Positions 6,672-10,772 of a stretch of DNA of 10,772 nucleotides are shown here, in pieces; within the stretch, counting starts at the first letter, position 1, and each line of letters opens with the position of its first letter. Position numbers and translations under genes: made by a program. The stretch is from Comamonas sp. lk (GTDB lineage Bacteria > Pseudomonadota > Gammaproteobacteria > Burkholderiales > Burkholderiaceae_C): the NCBI GenBank assembly GCA_945875225.1, contig CAMCJY010000039.1, positions 1 to 10,772 of the forward strand, read 5' to 3'. The notes under the pieces are model-generated. The model was not told the origin of the DNA. It did no database searches and saw only the letters and a list, made by a program, of their open reading frames with translations.

Positions 6672-6743
6672 CAACAAAATCAACAATTTCGCACACTCCA
6701 GGCTTGTAGCCTTGACCCGTTTTCTGCGGGGTTAGTGGGACAA

Positions 6744-6772
6744 AATTGGGGCAAGACTACTTGCCCAGAATT
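6744..6772. repeat. Dyad with flanking TTAGTG copies
   Basis: GGGCAAG (6749-6755) and CTTGCCC (6760-6766) form a perfect 7-bp stem around ACTA, inside outer AATT arms (6744-6747, 6769-6772). The hexamer TTAGTG occurs on both sides at 6732-6737 and 6771-6776. It lies close to the point where moaC similarity ends and may mark an insertion edge. Confidence 0.45.
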
Positions 6773-6811
6773 AGTGTACGTCACAAACTTAAATTCTTTT
6801 AAGCTGCATCC

Positions 6812-6870
6812 CATCCGCATACTAGGTAATTTTGGCAATTCCGACACCCCACCTTACCCCCACCCCCCCG
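6812..6870 (+). repeat. Left copy of a C-rich direct repeat
   Basis: CATCCGCATA (6812-6821) is followed 24 nt later by ACCCCACC (6846-6853) and TTACCCCCACCCCCCC. The same three blocks in the same order and orientation occur at 10618-10685 with 35 nt in the first gap. The copies are degenerate, and C-runs inflate the similarity. Confidence 0.4.
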
Positions 6871-7067
6871 TCTTCGAGATGGCCCCTTCCAGACAGGTTA
6901 ATCACTGTTCCGTAGCCGCAACATAAAAATTCAGGAATTTTGTCTAATCTTGGACAAAGTGGTTTCGAGTCTTAGGGCTTCCTCATACTGGGGTAGCAGA
7001 AATCGTTCAGCCCCCCCTTAGTCTTTATCACCCCTGATTGGAAATTAATGTTCATCTGACCCATTTA

Positions 7068-7096
7068 TTTACACCAATTAGCCATTTAGGTTTAGT
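7068..7096 (+). promoter_or_regulatory. Candidate promoter for the DUF1800-DUF1501 pair
   Basis: TTTACA (7068-7073, 5/6 to the -35 consensus) and TTTAGT (7091-7096, 4/6 to the -10) are separated by exactly 17 nt, leaving a leader of about 50 nt to the start codon. Found by eye; no activator site is recognisable. Confidence 0.4.
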
Positions 7097-7150
7097 AACA
7101 TCAAATCTACAATCTGTTGCATCTACGCAAATTTGAACAGGGACGCGATG

Positions 7151-8830
7151 ATGATCGAAACAACACAAGTTGAAACATCAGACAGCAATCTGCTTGCGCT
7201 GACTGTTCTGGCTAGTGCCTCTGCGCTCTCAGCATGTGGGGGTGGCGCCGCTACAAACACGGCCTTAAACTCTCTCAGCCCCGCAGAGCTCAATGCCAAA
7301 TTAACAGACGCTTCTCGTTTTCTTCGTCAAGCCACATGGGGCGGAACTCTGGCAGAAATTCGAGACTTGGCATCTACAGGTTCACAAAACTGGATCAATG
7401 GCCAAGCCGCTACGCCCACCAGTCTTAACATGACGCGGTGGCTTATCAGCAAAGGATTTAACGACGCTGCGGTAAGCACCAATGTCAACGGCGATGGGGG
7501 TTGGACTCAAGCCATGTGGGCCAAGTTGTTTGGCGCCACCGACCCCCTACGCCAGCGCGCTGCATTTGCCTTGTCTGAACTCTTTGTTGTATCGCATTTG
7601 GGACTGCCCATTACTTGGCGCAACTTTGCACTGGCCAACTATTGGGACGTCCTCGAAAAAAATGCCCTAGGCAACTATCGCGATTTGTTAGAAGGCGTTA
7701 CCTTGTCCTCGGCCATGGGCACGTACCTCAACATGAAAGGCAACCAAAAATACAACGCATCCACGGGCAGAGCGCCAGATGAAAACTACGCACGTGAGGT
7801 AATGCAGTTGTTCACCATTGGCCTGTATGAACTCAACTCAGACGGTACCGAAAAATTAGATTCGCTGGGCAAGCCCATTGAAACATACGACAACAACGAT
7901 GTGCTGGGTTTGGCCCGAGTTTTTACAGGCTGGGACAATGCCACCGGTACAGACCCGCAAGCTGAATTGGCAGTAGCAGCCTACAGACACGGCCTGCCCA
8001 TGAGCTTTAACGCAAGTCTTCACAGCCCCGAAGAAAAGAAATTTTTAAACGTAGTTATTCCTGCGGGCACCGATGGCATTAAAAGTCTCAAAACAGCGTT
8101 GGACGCTCTTTTTAATCACAACAACACAGCGCCGTTTGTGGTCAAACAATTGATTCAAAGGCTGGTCACCAGTAACCCCTCGCCCGCGTATGTGGGCAGG
8201 GTTGTCAAGGTTTTTGAGAACAATGGCAAAAGTGTTCGAGGCGATTTAAAAGCAGTGTGGTCGGCCATTTTGATGGATGCAGAAGCCAGGCAAGCCAATC
8301 CGGGCACAAGCTTTGGCAAACTCACAGAACCTGTTGTTCGCCTATTGCAATGGGGTCACACCTTCAACGCTACATCCACGGATGGCGCATGGACCTTGGG
8401 CTATACAGACACCGACACCACTCTAGGCCAAATGCCGCTGCGTGCCTCTAGCGTGTTTAATTTTTTCAGGCCAGGCTACATGCCACCGCAAACACAATTG
8501 GCTGCTCAGAATTTGCTGGCGCCAGAGTTTCAAATTTTGACAGAGCCCACCGTGGTGAGCTATATCAACTACATGGCGGGCACCGTGAACAATGCACGCA
8601 ATGTGAAAGCAGATTACAGCTTTGAAAAAACCTTGGCGACAGAGCCTGCCAGCTTGCTTGCACACCTCAATTTGTGCCTAGCGGGCGGCAATGTGTCCGA
8701 AGCTAATCTGAGCCTCATATCTACAGCCGTTGCCAGTATTTCAGCCAGCACAGAGGCAGGCGTACTCAATCGCATTTACGCGGCCATTCTGATGCTCATG
8801 AGCAGTCCAGACTACCTCATCCAAAGGTGA
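7151..8830 (+). CDS. DUF1800 domain-containing protein, putative lipoprotein
   Basis: The 559-residue product shows the DUF1800 pattern: SRFLRQATWG at about 55-64, ENYAREVMQLFTIGLYELN (211-229), VFTGW (257-261), FVVKQLIQRLV, and a C-terminal LMSSPDYLIQR. The domain has no established biochemical function; its genes commonly sit beside DUF1501 genes. A hydrophobic stretch ends in the lipobox LSAC (Cys29) followed by GGG, which suggests an exported lipid-anchored protein. The preceding residues (MIETTQVETSDSN) carry no Lys or Arg, odd for a signal peptide. AGGGA at 7139-7143 is 7 nt from the ATG at 7151, which decides the start over the adjacent ATG at 7148 and a TTG at 7133. The DUF1501 gene starts four bases after the stop, so the two are probably co-translated. 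By eye the G+C is lower than in sucCD. Confidence 0.9.
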   Translation: MIETTQVETSDSNLLALTVLASASALSACGGGAATNTALNSLSPAELNAKLTDASRFLRQATWGGTLAEIRDLASTGSQNWINGQAATPTSLNMTRWLISKGFNDAAVSTNVNGDGGWTQAMWAKLFGATDPLRQRAAFALSELFVVSHLGLPITWRNFALANYWDVLEKNALGNYRDLLEGVTLSSAMGTYLNMKGNQKYNASTGRAPDENYAREVMQLFTIGLYELNSDGTEKLDSLGKPIETYDNNDVLGLARVFTGWDNATGTDPQAELAVAAYRHGLPMSFNASLHSPEEKKFLNVVIPAGTDGIKSLKTALDALFNHNNTAPFVVKQLIQRLVTSNPSPAYVGRVVKVFENNGKSVRGDLKAVWSAILMDAEARQANPGTSFGKLTEPVVRLLQWGHTFNATSTDGAWTLGYTDTDTTLGQMPLRASSVFNFFRPGYMPPQTQLAAQNLLAPEFQILTEPTVVSYINYMAGTVNNARNVKADYSFEKTLATEPASLLAHLNLCLAGGNVSEANLSLISTAVASISASTEAGVLNRIYAAILMLMSSPDYLIQR

Positions 8831-8834
8831 ATTC

Positions 8835-10271
8835 ATGCGCCACACTTCAGACAACCCGCAACAATTGAATCGTCGGTCTATTTTAAAAAGCAGCGCGGCC
8901 ATTGCGCTACAAAGACTGAGCATGCCCATGGCCAGCAGCCTGGGGCTGATGGCCAATGCGGCAGCCCAATCGGCCAACGATTACAAGGCCTTGGTGTGTG
9001 TGTTTTTATACGGTGCCAACGACCACTACAACACGGTCATCCCCTACGACCTCAGCACCCACAACACCTACTTCAATATCCGCAAAGGCACCGTCACGGC
9101 TGGGAGCATTTACGATGGCATTGCCATCCCACGTGATGCACTCACCGCCACCGCATTGAGCACGCCCTTGAGCGGCGGCCGACAAATGGCCCTCAATCCA
9201 GAAATGACGGCATTGAAGTCGGTCTTTGAAAACAAGCGAGCCTCGGTCTTGATGAACATCGGCCCCTTGCTTGTACCCACCACATTGGCGCAATACAACA
9301 ACAAGTCGGTGCCTTTGCCGCCTAAGCTTTTTTCGCATAACGATCAGCAAGCTTATTGGCAATCGTCTTATCAAGCAGAAGGCGCTGCCACGGGCTGGGG
9401 TGGACGCGCTGCCGACCTGCTCGTGAGCGGCAACTCGCGCTCTGCTTTAACCTGCATTTCGGTCAATGGCAACGCCTTGTTTTTGTCTGGCCAAAATGCC
9501 ATTTCGTACAAAATGAGCAGCACGGGTGCCACCACCGTCAATGCCATTAAAAGCAAATCTTTGTTTGGCTCCGCATCCTGTGCCAATGTGCTTCAAACAC
9601 TGATCACTCAATCCAGTGGAATTCCCATGGCCAACGACTATTCCACGGTCACCAAACGCGCCTTGGACACCTACGACGGCGTCCTTGCGGCCATTGGCAC
9701 TTCCGCGTCGGCCACTGTCAATGCCTTGTTTCCCACATCAGCCACCAATACCCTCTCAGCGCAGCTCAAAATGGTGGCCCGTCTCATAGAGCAGCAATCC
9801 ATGCTGGGCATCAAGCGACAGGTTTTCATGGTGGGCATGGGCGGCTTTGATCTGCACGATTTTTTACCTACTCAACATCCTGCCTTACTGCAAAAATTAA
9901 GCGTATCCATGAAAGAGTTTGACGATGCCATGATGGCACTGGGCAAGAGCAATCAGGTGACCACCTTCACGGCATCAGACTTTGGACGAACACTGGCCTC
10001 CAACGGGGATGGCTCAGACCATGGCTGGGGCAGCCACCATTTTGTGATGGGGGGTGCAGTCAATGGCGGTCAATATTTTGGCATCGCACCAGACATTGGA
10101 TTGACCCACACCCAACAAGTTGGCAGTGGCAGGCTATTGCCTTCTACCGCCATTGAACAGCTTGGGGCAGAACTGGCAACGTGGTTTGGTGTGAGTTCTA
10201 CCGACGTCAAAACAGTGTTGCCCAACGCCAGCAAATTCGACCTGAACAAGTTGGGGCTGTTTAAATCTTAA
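8835..10271 (+). CDS. DUF1501 domain-containing protein with a Tat signal
   Basis: The 478-residue product starts with a twin-arginine signal: NRRSILKSS (Arg13-Arg14), a hydrophobic stretch and a likely cleavage after ANAAA near residue 44, so it should be exported folded. DUF1501 landmarks are VCVFLYGANDHYNT (54-67), a central CISVNGNALFLSG, and DFGRT at 382-386 followed by SDHGWGSHHFVMGG (394-407). DUF1501 is related to the alkaline phosphatase/sulfatase-like fold, but no reaction is assigned and I do not infer one. The start has AAAGGTGA overlapping the stop of the DUF1800 gene, 4 nt upstream, typical of translational coupling. The length is complete. Its stop codon overlaps that of the convergent HD-domain remnant by three bases. 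The two exported products probably act together in the envelope. Confidence 0.92.
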   Translation: MRHTSDNPQQLNRRSILKSSAAIALQRLSMPMASSLGLMANAAAQSANDYKALVCVFLYGANDHYNTVIPYDLSTHNTYFNIRKGTVTAGSIYDGIAIPRDALTATALSTPLSGGRQMALNPEMTALKSVFENKRASVLMNIGPLLVPTTLAQYNNKSVPLPPKLFSHNDQQAYWQSSYQAEGAATGWGGRAADLLVSGNSRSALTCISVNGNALFLSGQNAISYKMSSTGATTVNAIKSKSLFGSASCANVLQTLITQSSGIPMANDYSTVTKRALDTYDGVLAAIGTSASATVNALFPTSATNTLSAQLKMVARLIEQQSMLGIKRQVFMVGMGGFDLHDFLPTQHPALLQKLSVSMKEFDDAMMALGKSNQVTTFTASDFGRTLASNGDGSDHGWGSHHFVMGGAVNGGQYFGIAPDIGLTHTQQVGSGRLLPSTAIEQLGAELATWFGVSSTDVKTVLPNASKFDLNKLGLFKS

Positions 10272-10597
10272 GCCTCAGCTAAAACTTTGACTTGACCCAT
10301 CAGTTTTTCAAAGTGCGCTAAGTCTGGCGTGGGATGGCCCGGTATTTTGGCCAAGTCGTCATAACGACGAAGTCGTACGGTTTCGGCGCAAAAAGCCAAT
10401 TTTTCAAAATCACCTATTTGCTTTTCGTTAAATGCCCCGCCCTGAAGCTCAAGGCTGTGCTGGGACGCAGGTGAAAGATCGGCCCAATAGCCTTGATCGA
10501 CAGCACACAAATCACTGTTCTCCAACCGCAATTTAGAAATCCAAGAACCTTTGTCCAACGTTGGATAACAGGGCAGTATGAGCATGTAGTCCGGCAA
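10268..10597 (-). pseudogene. C-terminal remnant of an HD-domain (PhnZ-like) protein
   Basis: The frame of 109 codons has a C-terminal part like the small HD-domain proteins related to phosphonate breakdown (PhnZ-like oxygenases or predicted phosphohydrolases): LCAVDQGYWADLSPASQHSL, LQGGAFNEKQ, AVRLRRYDD-type text (here TVRLRRYDDLAKIPG) and PDLAHFEKLM, residues about 29-105. Family members are about 180-200 residues, and their metal ligands (H, HD and H) lie in the N-terminal half, which is absent. The first 28 residues here (MPDYMLILPC...) do not fit the family, and the frame opens at a TTG. It is most simply a truncated gene whose 5' half was lost at the repeat-bearing junction to the right. 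If translated, it would lack the active site. The assignment rests on recalled motifs. Confidence 0.7.
10551..10568. promoter_or_regulatory. 18-bp near-perfect palindrome
   Basis: TTGTCCAACGTTGGATAA is symmetric about CG with one mismatch and has a perfect 12-bp core TCCAACGTTGGA (10554-10565). Size and symmetry fit a dimeric regulator site or a recombination site. It lies exactly where similarity to the HD family ends. Confidence 0.4.
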
Positions 10598-10617
10598 AGT
10601 TGGATTGTTCGGCGCAG

Positions 10618-10685
10618 CATCCGCATAGTGGGGGAGTGCCTTTCAAAATTTAGCCAAAATGGACCCCACCGTACCCCCCCACCCC
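10618..10685 (+). repeat. Right copy of a C-rich direct repeat
   Basis: CATCCGCATA (10618-10627), then ACCCCACC (10663-10670) and GTACCCCCCCACCCC, matching the segment at 6812-6870. The insert between the blocks contains TTTCAAAATTTAGCCAAAAT. The remaining bases to the window end (10686-10772) show no gene. Confidence 0.4.
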
Positions 10686-10772
10686 TAAATTGGAGTTGGT
10701 TTCATCCGTGCACCGCTACACTGTATTTTGCTCAAACGATTCCCAATTTTGGAATATTCTCCAGTTATGCTA

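Larger units (their letters stand above)
6672..7150. other. Gene-free, AT-richer junction region
   Basis: Nearly 480 bp between the broken moaC and the DUF1800 gene. I see no convincing protein. It contains the dyad at 6744-6772, the CATCCGCATA/C-rich segment at 6812-6870 that recurs at the right edge, two small inverted repeats (AAAATT/AATTTT at 6926-6941; TTTGTC/GACAAA at 6939-6958), a C7 run at 7011-7017 and a candidate promoter at 7068-7096. It could be the worn end of a mobile element, but no element family is recognisable. Confidence 0.5.

Noticed and set aside
10284..10314. ACTTTGA/TCAAAGT inverted repeat just after the DUF1501 gene as a terminator
   Set aside because: It has a 17-nt loop, low stem stability and no T-run in the right place, and it lies within the HD coding frame.
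10618..10772. End of an IS21-like insertion sequence beginning at the right edge
   Set aside because: The segment TTTCAAAATTTAGCCAAAAT recalls repeats near ends of that family, but no terminal inverted repeat or transposase is visible inside the window.

Overview
The window reads as chromosomal DNA of a betaproteobacterium, most probably a member of the Comamonadaceae (Rhodoferax/Polaromonas/Curvibacter-like). This rests on the G+C-rich left two thirds, a type 2 argC, and the order sucC-sucD-terC-pilA-pglL-small lipoprotein-moaC, which I recall as a common arrangement in that family. I could not run a search.

Left part (1-3258). The first bases hold the start of a leftward gene (only nine codons are visible), with a good Shine-Dalgarno and a promoter whose -10 is flanked by two copies of an AGCGCT palindrome, which looks like an operator. 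Next comes argC (arginine biosynthesis) on the minus strand. Divergent from it are sucC and sucD, the two subunits of succinyl-CoA synthetase of the TCA cycle. The argC-sucC intergenic region carries a perfect 10-bp inverted repeat around a candidate promoter.

Middle part (3259-6671). A decayed terC-family gene (frameshift at the start codon, middle missing) is followed by a 304-bp intergenic stretch with a pentanucleotide repeat and a strong hairpin. Then comes a type IV major pilin gene (pilA) and a PglL-type O-oligosaccharyltransferase gene. The two probably form a pilin and pilin-glycosylation pair. The transferase gene has a nine-G run near its 5' end that could make it phase-variable. 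A 57-residue lipoprotein gene follows. Facing it is the last 45 codons of moaC (molybdenum cofactor synthesis); the rest of moaC is gone.

Right part (6672-10772). By eye this is lower in G+C and has several dyads and C-runs. It carries a two-gene exported pair: a DUF1800 protein with a lipobox and, four bases later, a DUF1501 protein with a twin-arginine signal. Tail to tail with these is the C-terminal part of an HD-domain (PhnZ-like) protein without its metal-binding half. Two similar C-rich segments in the same orientation (about 6812-6870 and 10618-10685) bracket the pair and the HD remnant, and moaC is broken just outside the left one. The simplest reading is that this block was inserted into, or replaced part of, an older conserved neighbourhood. 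No tRNA, rRNA, CRISPR array or intact transposase gene is visible.
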